A stretch of 64,000 nt of DNA from Planktothrix tepida PCC 9214 (lineage in GTDB: Bacteria > Cyanobacteriota > Cyanobacteriia > Cyanobacteriales > Microcoleaceae): contig NZ_LN889801.1 of the NCBI RefSeq assembly GCF_900009145.1, positions 62,001 through 126,000 on the forward strand. Reading direction: 5' to 3'. Within the stretch, counting starts at the first letter, position 1. Every line of letters begins with the position of its first letter. The position numbers and the translations under genes are program-made. Positions 46,473 through 54,598 of the stretch are shown one piece after another. Below the pieces are notes generated by a model. That model saw only the letters and a list, made by a program, of their open reading frames with translations, ran no database searches and was not told the DNA's origin.

Positions 46473-46948
46473 TCCTGAACTGATTAGGCCAACTTCCTTG
46501 TAGCTAATATCCTAACAGAAGCCAGAGACTCCCACTTAACTTTATTTTCTACAAACTCAGTCCTTCAGGCACAAAGCCTACGGATTTGTCCGATCAGCCT
46601 GTGGATTCAGTACAATAGGTAAGTTAACTCAAGATCAATTGTGATGGCAGCCTTCAAGCACTTAACTTGAGATGACAACATTTTCTGACAGGATAAACAA
46701 TAGGCTACGGCTTTAGGGTAGGCACAAATCAACCTCGGTTGTTTGTTAACAACAACGATCTAGGTCAAAGTATCTTTACTGCTTCCTATTCCTCAAGAAG
46801 GGGTGCAAATGTTGAAATGTCCTGATAGTGTTGATCCGTGACTTAAGTTTAGTGTCAAACTTTTACCTTTCCTCAAATCATTAGGGAAGATAGGTTGGTT
46901 TGCCATGTCCTCGCTCCCATAAGGGATGTGTCTCCGCTAAGAGGTTTT
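46473..46948. other. intergenic region without recognised feature
   Basis: About 475 nt between divergent genes. It contains the promoters of both by necessity. No RNA gene or repeat was recognised. TAAGAGG just before 46949 is the ribosome-binding site of the next gene. Confidence 0.4.
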
Positions 46949-48061
46949 ATGAGTCCTTCTCCCAATCGCTCCTCTCAATCTAAACGTTCTTCCCGCTCAA
47001 GTCCAGTTAATGAGCCAGCCGTGAATATGTCTAAAGATATCCATTTGGATGCACCTCATGAGAGTGAACGTGTCATCCCCGAACCGTTAAAAGAAACACC
47101 ACCAGAACCAGAAAGTGCTGATCCAACACCCCAAGAGGGTGCATTGGATCAGCCTGAAATGATGGAATCCGAAGAAGAAGCAGAGGAGGAATCTTCTGAA
47201 TTTTCTGAATCTCCCGAATCTGTAGAGCGTCTCTGGCAACATCCAATTCCGCCCCCTAGCGAAGCTCGCCAGTATCGGGCTATTGGATTAGTTCATGGCC
47301 GATATATTGCTTCTGCGGATCAGTTTACCCAAGGAACTTTACTCACCAGTGAAGGAAAACTTCTGGATGCAGTGTTATTAGGTCGAGTCATGAGTTTAGT
47401 GAAAAAACATATTGACTTAGATCAAGATCATCTTTGGGTGGTATATCCTCGGACACGTCAACAAGAAGGAAATTTACACGTTCAAATTATGGGGGTTTGG
47501 GAACCTGAAACCCTCCGATCTGATGAATCTGAAATTTCCGATGAATCTTCACCCGAAATAAAAGATTCTGCATCGGTTTCTGAGGAATCAAAGTTAGTAG
47601 AATCTGGGAATAAAATTGAAGCCTTACCGGACGTTCAACAGGGCTATTTTTCCATTCGAGGTGAGGTTGTTTATCAATCTCAAGAAGTTGAGAAATATGT
47701 CATTGTTAAAATTCGCCAAGCTCCTCGTAAAGATAATGATAAACCCAAGTTTTTCAAACTCAAACTGATGGGAATTGCGGGAATGAGAGCCGTCGGTCAT
47801 TTCTGGGATTTACACGTTCAGTTACAGGAAGATTATTTGGTCATCCAAGAAAGTCATGATATCGGCTTTCTTCCTACTAAAAAGCGCAAACCTCCCTTTC
47901 AAAAAGGTGGCCCCAGAAGACAACCGGGTCAGGGTTACTCTAATCCGGGTTCTCGTCCTCCTTATAAGCCTAAATTCCAATCGGATGCGCCTCCGCCTCC
48001 TCCCCGTCGAGAACCCCTTGCTAAACCGTTAAAACGGAAAGCTGCATCAGAAGAAAGTTAA
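46949..48061 (+). CDS. conserved cyanobacterial protein with acidic N-terminus and basic C-terminus
   Basis: About 370 residues from ATG 46949 (MSPSPNRSSQ), chosen over an upstream start at 46895 because of the strong TAAGAGG. The N-terminal 90 residues are Ser/Glu/Pro-rich and disordered. Two related ordered parts follow: YRAIGLVHGRYIASADQFTQGTLLTSEG and GYFSIRGEVVYQSQEVEKYVIVKIRQ. The C-terminus is Pro/Lys/Arg-rich (PTKKRKPPFQKGGPRRQPGQG). Such charge separation suits a nucleic-acid-associated or scaffold protein, but I cannot name a function. Confidence 0.7.
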   Translation: MSPSPNRSSQSKRSSRSSPVNEPAVNMSKDIHLDAPHESERVIPEPLKETPPEPESADPTPQEGALDQPEMMESEEEAEEESSEFSESPESVERLWQHPIPPPSEARQYRAIGLVHGRYIASADQFTQGTLLTSEGKLLDAVLLGRVMSLVKKHIDLDQDHLWVVYPRTRQQEGNLHVQIMGVWEPETLRSDESEISDESSPEIKDSASVSEESKLVESGNKIEALPDVQQGYFSIRGEVVYQSQEVEKYVIVKIRQAPRKDNDKPKFFKLKLMGIAGMRAVGHFWDLHVQLQEDYLVIQESHDIGFLPTKKRKPPFQKGGPRRQPGQGYSNPGSRPPYKPKFQSDAPPPPPRREPLAKPLKRKAASEES

Positions 48062-48093
48062 AGCTATTAGCCGTTTTTTTAACAATTAATATT

Positions 48094-48135
48094 AATTGAA
48101 ATTCCCCAGAGCTAAAAGCTAGGGGAGTTTCAATT
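48094..48135. terminator. long hairpin between convergent genes
   Basis: AATTGAAATTCCCC (48094-48107) pairs with GGGGAGTTTCAATT (48122-48135) with one wobble, forming a 14-bp stem with a 14-nt loop. AT-rich flanks suit termination in both directions. Confidence 0.6.
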
Positions 48136-48251
48136 AAACCAACAGAGCAGTGAAAATGTTGTTTCCAGGTTAAATATTCTGACTCAATATTATCCTAAGT
48201 TTAAGGGTATGGATACAGAGCAAGAAACTGATTACATCCTTCAAGATTTGC

Positions 48252-49685
48252 TCAATCTTGAGACCGCTTTTTCACATATTCTTTAATCACAGGTTGAAGG
48301 GTGAAGCCAAATGCTTCCCTGTCTATAGCTTTTTCAATTAAACCGCGTTTCCTCAAAGACTGTACGGCTTTCAAAAATTCTGAGTCCGACAAAAATTCTG
48401 CGGGTTTACTGCAAATATCTGCTGCTGTCTCTTGGTTAGCTAACCATACCATGACCAATTTTTCTGACTCTGATAACCTTTGATAATGTTCCTGTAATAT
48501 TGTTTCTAAGTCTCCTAAAAACAGAGTAGAATAAGATAGAAATTGAGCAACGCTACCATTAAATAAATCGAGTATCGTTAAAGCAATAATGTTTAACCAG
48601 GAAGGGTTTCCGCCATAAAGATTAATCAGTTTTAACCATTGATCTTGATCATTTAATCCTCTCGCCTTCAAGAGTTGTTCTCCTGACTCTCCTAAACCTT
48701 GAAGTTCTAAACTTCGACAATGGGAGTTTTCAGCTTCTAAGGTAGCAATTTCTATGGGTTTTTCCCAACTCAGGAGTAGCAAGCAACTGTTATGTGACGA
48801 TCGCCCAATTTGCTTTAATAATTTACCATAATTTTTGTATTCTGGGAAATAACTACCGACTAATTCCCCACTGGTTAATGTTTCTTGAAAATCATCAAGG
48901 ATAATCAAACAACGATGCGATCGCAAAGAGTCAATAATTGATAATTGTTGAGTTTCTTGCTGTCGGAAAAGAAACTCAATTAAGTTAGTTTTTAGGGATT
49001 TTAGACTAGAAAATTGACTATGACTTCGCCAGATTACCCGATCAAAGTCCTCTTTTATGTGTTCAACCAGTTGGGTAGCGAGGGCTGTTTTACCAATACC
49101 AGATAATCCAAAAATAGTGATGATACGACTATTTTCCGTCAGTATCCATTGTTTCAAGGTGTTTAATTCTTGGGTGCGGTTGCAAAATATTTCGCATTCT
49201 GAGACTTCGGTTATATCGTGGTATTTTTCGGGTTCATTGTTGTCTGAGTTAACGGGGGAAGGTGATCGGTTTTTTGTGGTTTCTTGAGAATGCGGATTTT
49301 CTCCACAGACTGTAATGCTACTTCCAAAAGATTGACTCTGTACAACAAAATTACCCACTTGGGAATTAGAAATATTATACCGTTCCATCGTGGCGCGGAA
49401 GTTTGATTTATTAACTTTTTCGCCTAATTCTTTTGATATTATTTCCCATAAATTGCTTGCAACTCTCTTGACATTCGCTTCACTACAGTGATAGCGTTCA
49501 GCAATTTCTCCATATTTTTGATTATGCCAAACCCCTATTAACACAGCTTGTTGTAGACTATTTAAGTGTGTTCCTGTTTTGATAAACATCAACTCATCGG
49601 CCCACTTCAGGATTGTTTGAACATCCATAGGCGATACAAATATTATTTTGTCAGAAATCATACTACTTTTTTCATCCTTTTGCAA
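48252..49685 (-). CDS. STAND-type NB-ARC ATPase with N-terminal HTH-like domain
   Basis: A 477-residue signal-transduction ATPase. Residues about 20-100 form a helical domain common at the N-terminus of cyanobacterial NB-ARC/WD40 proteins (DVQTILKWADELMFIKTGTHLNSLQQAVLIG, EIAERYHCSEANVKRVAS), resembling a sigma-like HTH. The P-loop is FGLSGIGKT (192-200), and Walker B is CLIILDDF (259-266). A winged-helix-like part ends the protein. The usual C-terminal WD40 or TPR sensor is missing. It is divergent from the precursor-peptide operon with 241 nt between starts, so it may regulate that locus; that is inference. Confidence 0.8.
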   Translation of the reverse strand: MQKDEKSSMISDKIIFVSPMDVQTILKWADELMFIKTGTHLNSLQQAVLIGVWHNQKYGEIAERYHCSEANVKRVASNLWEIISKELGEKVNKSNFRATMERYNISNSQVGNFVVQSQSFGSSITVCGENPHSQETTKNRSPSPVNSDNNEPEKYHDITEVSECEIFCNRTQELNTLKQWILTENSRIITIFGLSGIGKTALATQLVEHIKEDFDRVIWRSHSQFSSLKSLKTNLIEFLFRQQETQQLSIIDSLRSHRCLIILDDFQETLTSGELVGSYFPEYKNYGKLLKQIGRSSHNSCLLLLSWEKPIEIATLEAENSHCRSLELQGLGESGEQLLKARGLNDQDQWLKLINLYGGNPSWLNIIALTILDLFNGSVAQFLSYSTLFLGDLETILQEHYQRLSESEKLVMVWLANQETAADICSKPAEFLSDSEFLKAVQSLRKRGLIEKAIDREAFGFTLQPVIKEYVKKRSQD

Positions 49686-49826
49686 CTTTTTTTAACTAAA
49701 CTCTACTTTTTAAACCAATGACTACTCAAAAAGGTCTGTCAAAATCTATCCAAACTTAGACTTTTTATGACTTTACAAATTCCTGAGAATGCTTATTATG
49801 AAAAAGAGAGATAAAAATTAAATAAA

Positions 49827-49846
49827 CTAGCTTTCAAGAGAGCTAG
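49827..49846. promoter_or_regulatory. inverted repeat upstream of the precursor gene
   Basis: CTAGCTTTC and GAGAGCTAG form a 9-bp stem with one wobble around AA, 81-100 nt before the precursor start. It may be an operator or a leader hairpin. It lies in the divergent gap with the NB-ARC gene. Confidence 0.45.
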
Positions 49847-49926
49847 ATTTGTAGTCCAATATGAAATGACTGCTTGATTTTCAAGGGTATATTCATAGAA
49901 ATTCGTTTAATCTTAGGAGAAAAGTC

Positions 49927-50121
49927 ATGAACCCAGACAAAACAGTTGAAAACATGGAACAGAAATTTAGCGCCCTCAGTGCTGAAGATTTGGAAAATTT
50001 GGAAGTTGAAGAACTTGAACAGCGTCTTGAGTTAGCAGCTATTGATTATACTGCAACTATTATCACCTTTGCGGCGATCAAAACCCCTGATTGTAGGACA
50101 CTAGGCGTTTGGTTTTGTTAG
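49927..50121 (+). CDS. RiPP-like precursor peptide
   Basis: A 64-residue peptide with an excellent ribosome-binding site (AGGAGA at 49915-49920). Residues 1-37 are a charged, acidic helical leader (SALSAEDLENLEVEELEQRL). Residues 38-64 are hydrophobic with Thr and few charges and end in TPDCRTLGVWFC, with Cys56, Trp62 and Cys64. This leader-plus-core plan is typical of ribosomally made, modified peptides. The Trp third from the C-terminus matches its place in ComX pheromones, and the terminal Cys is an alternative prenyl acceptor. The modification enzymes are inferred from the next two genes. I know of no named family for it. Confidence 0.65.
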   Translation: MNPDKTVENMEQKFSALSAEDLENLEVEELEQRLELAAIDYTATIITFAAIKTPDCRTLGVWFC

Positions 50122-50143
50122 GATATAAATCTAATTTCACCTG

Positions 50144-50196
50144 ATAAATGCAGAATTCGTACAGGCTTTTACACTGTAAAATCTGCATTTATTTTT
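50144..50196 (+). terminator. attenuator-like hairpin between precursor and biosynthetic genes
   Basis: ATAAATGCAGA (50144-50154) pairs with TCTGCATTTAT (50182-50192), an 11-bp perfect stem enclosing an inner palindrome TTTTAC-ACT-GTAAAA (50167-50181), followed by TTTTT. Partial termination would raise the ratio of precursor to enzyme transcripts. Confidence 0.7.
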
Positions 50197-50232
50197 GTTC
50201 ATTTTTGATATTTATTTATTCGATTTAAAATC

Positions 50233-51198
50233 ATGAATAATTTTAACTTTACAGAGAATCATAATAACAACACAGATTTGATTGCGAAAGCAAACTTGCT
50301 ACAAGCTCAAGAAACTATCGAAAATGTCGATAAAATTATTTGTGGTTTAGGTAACCAATGGCCTAATGATATAGAATTCCCAATAAACTTTGTTTTTTTA
50401 GAAAGATTTGGGCCTCTATTATTTTTAGATGTTTTTCCATCACTGACCCTAGAAACAATTCGCCCCATTATGGTTGCTGAAAAACTTTTAGGAACATCCT
50501 TGGTTATGTGTGATTGGATTACAGATCGTACAAACGATGCTTTTCTAGCCACTAAATACGGCTTGAGCATTCAAGCAATGCAGTTAGAAGGTTATCATAT
50601 TTTATACTCTATTTTTCCTCCAAATTCAAAATTTTGGCAACGTTTTCGCAACTATTACCAAGAATATATGGATGCCTGCATTAAAGAACAAAAATTCGCT
50701 TCAGGCGAGTTACCCTTCTCTGAATATACCGAAGAATTAGCAATTGAAATCACGGCTAATAAATCAGCACCTATTAAAAGTAATATTGCTGCTTTAGTAG
50801 AATTGTCAGGGGATGAGAGTCTTTTTGAACCTTTGACTGCTGCTGTTAAACAGTATCTAATTGCTCGTCAAATCTGGGACGATATTCAAGACTGGAAAGA
50901 AGATTTACAGTTTGGTATTCCTTCTTTATTACTGTCGCGTATTATTCAGGAATGGCCGATTAAACCTGATGAAATTAACCTAAAAAACTTAACTAAAAAA
51001 ATGTACTATGGCGGACATATAAACTATGTAATCGAAATCGCTTGTCAAAGTCTTGAACTCGCTAAAGAACTAACAAAAGATATTCCCGAACTGGCTTGGC
51101 GAAGTGTAGCAATTTCAGCTTTAGAGAGTAATTTTAAATCACTATCTCAGGATATCGAAAAAATCTGTAATAAAAATCTTGAATCATTGCAAAAGTAG
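50233..51198 (+). CDS. class-I isoprenyl-synthase-fold protein, ComQ-like candidate peptide prenyltransferase
   Basis: A 321-residue, all-helical protein. The second Asp-rich motif is perfect: RQIWDDIQDWKEDLQFGIP (DDxxD at 216-220). The first is altered: LVMCDWITDRTND, where Cys93 replaces the first Asp and Asp94, Asp98 and Asp102 remain. This is the trans-isoprenyl diphosphate synthase fold, related to terpene synthases. ComQ of Bacillus has the same fold and prenylates the Trp of ComX. Position directly after a Trp/Cys-ending precursor suggests peptide prenylation. Alternatives are chain elongation or a terpene cyclase. The prenyl donor is unknown. Confidence 0.7.
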   Translation: MNNFNFTENHNNNTDLIAKANLLQAQETIENVDKIICGLGNQWPNDIEFPINFVFLERFGPLLFLDVFPSLTLETIRPIMVAEKLLGTSLVMCDWITDRTNDAFLATKYGLSIQAMQLEGYHILYSIFPPNSKFWQRFRNYYQEYMDACIKEQKFASGELPFSEYTEELAIEITANKSAPIKSNIAALVELSGDESLFEPLTAAVKQYLIARQIWDDIQDWKEDLQFGIPSLLLSRIIQEWPIKPDEINLKNLTKKMYYGGHINYVIEIACQSLELAKELTKDIPELAWRSVAISALESNFKSLSQDIEKICNKNLESLQK

Positions 51199-51217
51199 AC
51201 TATTCAAAACAACATAA

Positions 51218-52417
51218 ATGCACAAAAAATATAGCTTGCAAGAACTTCAAAAAAGACTGGTGGTGGAAACATCAGAAAATCGACCTGTTTATTTATTATT
51301 AGTGGGTAATCCCCCCAAATATATCCGATTATCTGTTTTTGCCTATGAACTCCTCTACGAAAATAGCTTAGGTAAATCCTTTGAAGAAATTTCTGAAATA
51401 GTCCGGCAAAAAACAGGGAAAAATCTATCACCCTCTGAGGTAGAGGCAGCTTATCAAAAAGTCATCTCTGACCTGAGCGAAATCGAAGAAAATAAAAAAA
51501 ACCAGCTTTCAGGTTTTTTACTGCGCCTGCCACTTATCCCCCAAAAAATTGTTAATAAGATTGCATCTTATCTTTCAGTTGCCTATTATCAACCCGTAGC
51601 GATTTTACTTTTAACTATTATTATTGTAGCTACAGGATTTGCCCCGCGAAATGATTTATTTTTAAGATTGGCAAAAGAAGACTTAATTTGGGGATACTTT
51701 TTCTTTTTCATTTCTCTGCTATTCCACGAGTTAGGTCATGCTAGTGCTTGCGTTTATTATGGGGCAGAACCTAGTAATATTGGTTTAACAATTTACTTCA
51801 TATTTCCAGCCTTTTATAGCGATGTCACCGATGCTTGGAGATTGAAACGTTGGCAGCGCGTCATCATTGATTTTGGAGGAGTATTTTTTCAACTAATTGT
51901 TGGTGCAATTTATATAATTTTTTACAAATTTACGGAATGGGCTGCCCTTAAAATAGCTATTTTAGCGATCGCTTCCAGTTGTATTTTATATCTAAACCCA
52001 GTCTTTAAATTTGATGGTTACTGGGCTTTATCAGACGCTTTAGGTGTGACCAATCTCAGTCGAGAACCCGGACGCATTTTCCGTCACATATTTAGTCAAA
52101 TCAACAACCCATCAAACAAGCGTTTACCCTGGTCTCCACTAATGATGTCTTTTCTGGCAATCTACACAGTTACTAGCTTTAGCATTATAGGATATTTTAT
52201 CTGGCTAGTTTTCCCAATTTTATGGCGACAACTTCTGGGCTATCCTCTTGTAATAACTACCTTCATCGAGAAATTATTCACTTCCCCTAACCAACTGGGT
52301 TTTGAGCAAATTACATCTTTTCTGACTTCTACATTGATGGTCGGTATCCTCTTGTTAATAGGTTGGAAATTCATCCAATTTTTATTGACGGCTATGAGAA
52401 GATTATTGAAGAAATGA
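51218..52417 (+). CDS. M50 site-2-type metallopeptidase with N-terminal PqqD-like (RRE) domain
   Basis: A 399-residue membrane protein. Residues 10-90 form a PqqD-like domain (KYIRLSVFAYELLYENSLGKSFEEISEIV, LSPSEVEAAYQKVI), the fold used as RiPP precursor recognition element. The M50 peptidase part has HELGH (170-174), SDVTDAW and NPVFKFDGYW with the third metal ligand Asp266, among about six hydrophobic segments. Related peptide zinc metalloproteases occur in RiPP clusters. It starts 19 nt after the isoprenyl-synthase-like gene. The likely role is cleaving the leader or releasing the modified peptide across the membrane (inference). Confidence 0.78.
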   Translation: MHKKYSLQELQKRLVVETSENRPVYLLLVGNPPKYIRLSVFAYELLYENSLGKSFEEISEIVRQKTGKNLSPSEVEAAYQKVISDLSEIEENKKNQLSGFLLRLPLIPQKIVNKIASYLSVAYYQPVAILLLTIIIVATGFAPRNDLFLRLAKEDLIWGYFFFFISLLFHELGHASACVYYGAEPSNIGLTIYFIFPAFYSDVTDAWRLKRWQRVIIDFGGVFFQLIVGAIYIIFYKFTEWAALKIAILAIASSCILYLNPVFKFDGYWALSDALGVTNLSREPGRIFRHIFSQINNPSNKRLPWSPLMMSFLAIYTVTSFSIIGYFIWLVFPILWRQLLGYPLVITTFIEKLFTSPNQLGFEQITSFLTSTLMVGILLLIGWKFIQFLLTAMRRLLKK

Positions 52418-52418
52418 C

Positions 52419-52522
52419 TGTACATCCCTCTTTTGTCACTAAGAGGAATTTGGAGAAAGTTACGTCATTTCAGGCTACGGAAAATCAAGGTTTTCCCTTA
52501 AAGTGACAAAAGAGAGGTACAT
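52419..52522. repeat. MITE-like element with terminal inverted repeats
   Basis: TGTACATCCCTCTTTTGTCA (52419-52438) at the left matches the complement of the right end near 52502-52522, sharing the 13-nt core CTCTTTTGTCACT and the TGTAC tip. The 104-nt unit encodes nothing and begins two nt after the stop codon of the M50 gene. Confidence 0.65.
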
Positions 52523-52587
52523 CAAAAACCGGAAGGGTTAGTAGCAAACTTCTGAGAATTAGGGTAACTATAACCTTTCTTTTGATT

Positions 52588-53697
52588 TTAACGGGATTCA
52601 TTATTCAAACCCATCTGTTTTAATCGAGTTTCAATAAACTTTTTCCCTTGTTTTTCCCCATCTTGAATCAAGCGATTAATCATTTCTGGAGAGCGATCTA
52701 ATTTACTTTCATAATTCAATAGTTTGGCTAAATCTTCAGACATTTCAATCATCGGAATATGGTAATCTTGGTCAGGATCATCAGGAAAAGATTTAGGAAT
52801 TTTCATCGGTTCTTTCACATCAATTTTAGCGAGAAATTCCTCGTTAAATGCCCCCCTTAAAAAGAGATTATTGAGATTTTCGATTTCACCAAGGCTTTGA
52901 AATAAAGAGAGGTTTCCCTCTAATTCATTACGACGATCAGCAATATCATCGGCCTCTGTGGGAATCTTATCCCTAGTTGTGGGATTGATTTTAATCACCC
53001 AAATTTCTTGGGGAAGATTAGCAATTCCCACAAAATTGCTTTTAATCAAAGAATCAATCGGTGGATTATCGGAAAAAAGTCCGTCCCAATAAGCCATTTC
53101 TTCAATAGAAACAGCCGGGAAAAGGTTCGGTATGCAAGCAGAAGCCAAGATATGTTCGAGTTTAATAGCTTCGCGATAGGAGTTGAATTTATGTAATCTC
53201 CCTGTGAGGATATTACAAGCGCCGATCAGTAAAATTGGGGGTTCGGGTTGCATACCCCAAGTCGCTAATTCTGAGAAATCAATATGAGATCCTAGTAATT
53301 CTTCAAAATCAGTAAATCGACGGCGTAAACCTTGGGTCGCAAAGGAAAACCAAGCTTTAACAATCGGTGAATAAGGACTTAAATTGTACTGAGGAATTTT
53401 CCCTTTGCTGACCCATTCCAGAGTTTTAATTGCAGAATCGTTGAAAAACTTTTCTTGAGCGGTTTGGGCTGTATTATCTTCCCAAAAGTCGATCAGTCGT
53501 TTCCAAACAATATCATCTCCTTTTTTCAGGGCGTACCAAATCAGAAATGCACAGATCGCGCCTCCAGAAGTTCCACTTAAGCTGACAATATTAAAATAAT
53601 CCTGAATCTTGTTTTCAAATAGGGCTTTAAAGACACCCGCCGTGAAAGCGGTTTGGCTTCCTCCTCCCTGACAAGCGATCGCAATTTTAGGCTTCAT
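52588..53697 (-). CDS. patatin-like phospholipase
   Basis: A 369-residue serine lipid hydrolase. The oxyanion segment is CQGGGSQTAFTAG. The nucleophile Ser lies in GTSGG, and the catalytic Asp in YWDGLFSDNPP. These make the Ser-Asp dyad of the patatin family. There is no signal peptide, so it should be cytoplasmic or membrane-peripheral. The substrate lipid is unknown. It is convergent with the precursor-peptide operon and not obviously linked to it. Confidence 0.9.
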   Translation of the reverse strand: MKPKIAIACQGGGSQTAFTAGVFKALFENKIQDYFNIVSLSGTSGGAICAFLIWYALKKGDDIVWKRLIDFWEDNTAQTAQEKFFNDSAIKTLEWVSKGKIPQYNLSPYSPIVKAWFSFATQGLRRRFTDFEELLGSHIDFSELATWGMQPEPPILLIGACNILTGRLHKFNSYREAIKLEHILASACIPNLFPAVSIEEMAYWDGLFSDNPPIDSLIKSNFVGIANLPQEIWVIKINPTTRDKIPTEADDIADRRNELEGNLSLFQSLGEIENLNNLFLRGAFNEEFLAKIDVKEPMKIPKSFPDDPDQDYHIPMIEMSEDLAKLLNYESKLDRSPEMINRLIQDGEKQGKKFIETRLKQMGLNNESR

Positions 53698-53782
53698 ATA
53701 GAATCTATTCTAAAGGTTTTCGGACTAATGGGTGCAAGGCTGGATCAGTTTAACACGATCAAAACAAGTATATCTTAATGAA

Positions 53783-54076
53783 CTACGCACATCCGCTATC
53801 GCGCTCGATGTGCGTTTCTGACGCTTCAACTGAGAAACTTGCTTGAAGCTTCCGCACTCCTGTAGAGGTATTCTCATCTGCATCTGAAGAGGCACGTTCC
53901 ATACCCCTTGCATAATTAAGCATCACCATTGCTGCGGCAACATCTCTATCACAATGAAACCCGCAATTAACACAATGATGTTCTCTTTCTGCTAATGTTT
54001 TCTTCTTCTGATGACCGCAATTTGGGCAAGTTTGTGAAGGTTTAACTTTTTGAGTGGGAACCTCAACTTGTCCCAT
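53783..54076 (-). pseudogene. C-terminal fragment of an IS200/IS605-type TnpB
   Basis: The frame encodes only the zinc finger (CPNCGHQKKK, CVNCGFHCDRD) and the last RuvC Asp region (DRDVAAAMVMLNYARG) of TnpB, then a tail of about 40 residues. The N-terminal three quarters are absent, and the sequence before MGQVEVPTQ changes frame (GWDKLR read in another frame). It is unrelated in detail to the intact tnpB at 20.2 kb. This is a decayed element remnant. Confidence 0.85.
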
Positions 54077-54598
54077 CCCATAAACCTATTTGATCCTTGC
54101 TCAACCATTTCTTTAATTTCTACAAGATTAGCGATCGCAATTTAACAAAAACTTAACTTAAAATCTTGTTTAATGCTAAATTGCTTAAATTGTTAAACCT
54201 TAATTTAATTCATCTTTGGATTATTGTTAAGATATTCTAATCATTTTTCTCAAATTCTTTTGTTTTTTAAAAGATTGTCAGGAAATCTTGATACATTATT
54301 GAAAATTACTTGCAAATAGTTGACGGCAGCATGGGGGTTCTGGTATATTTAGAAAATACCGCTCAAGGGGTTATTGTGTCTATTTGCCAAAATAGAGGCT
54401 AGAACTACTATTCTTTCGTAAAATATCTGGATTTCCTGACTCAATTTCTGCCTTACGAGCTATCAATTTTGGGGGTAAATCCTTAAAGGACTAAGAGGGG
54501 TATTGACAAAGTTGCCAATTTATGCAATTAGACAGGAAGGGAAGAGGTGATTTTAAAATAACTGGGTGTTTCCGTCTCTAACTCTAATTAAGTCAGAC
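54077..54598. other. intergenic region without recognised feature
   Basis: About 520 AT-rich nt between the TnpB remnant and the COG1900 gene stop. No ORF, stable RNA or repeat was recognised. A HIP1 octamer lies at about 54131. Confidence 0.4.

Noticed and set aside
48252-49685. NB-ARC protein as an antiphage effector
   Set aside because: The N-terminus looks like an HTH and not a nuclease or pore, there is no sensor repeat region, and no other defence gene is adjacent.
53783-54076. A functional zinc-finger protein
   Set aside because: The sequence is exactly the C-terminal part of TnpB and lacks the catalytic N-terminal region.
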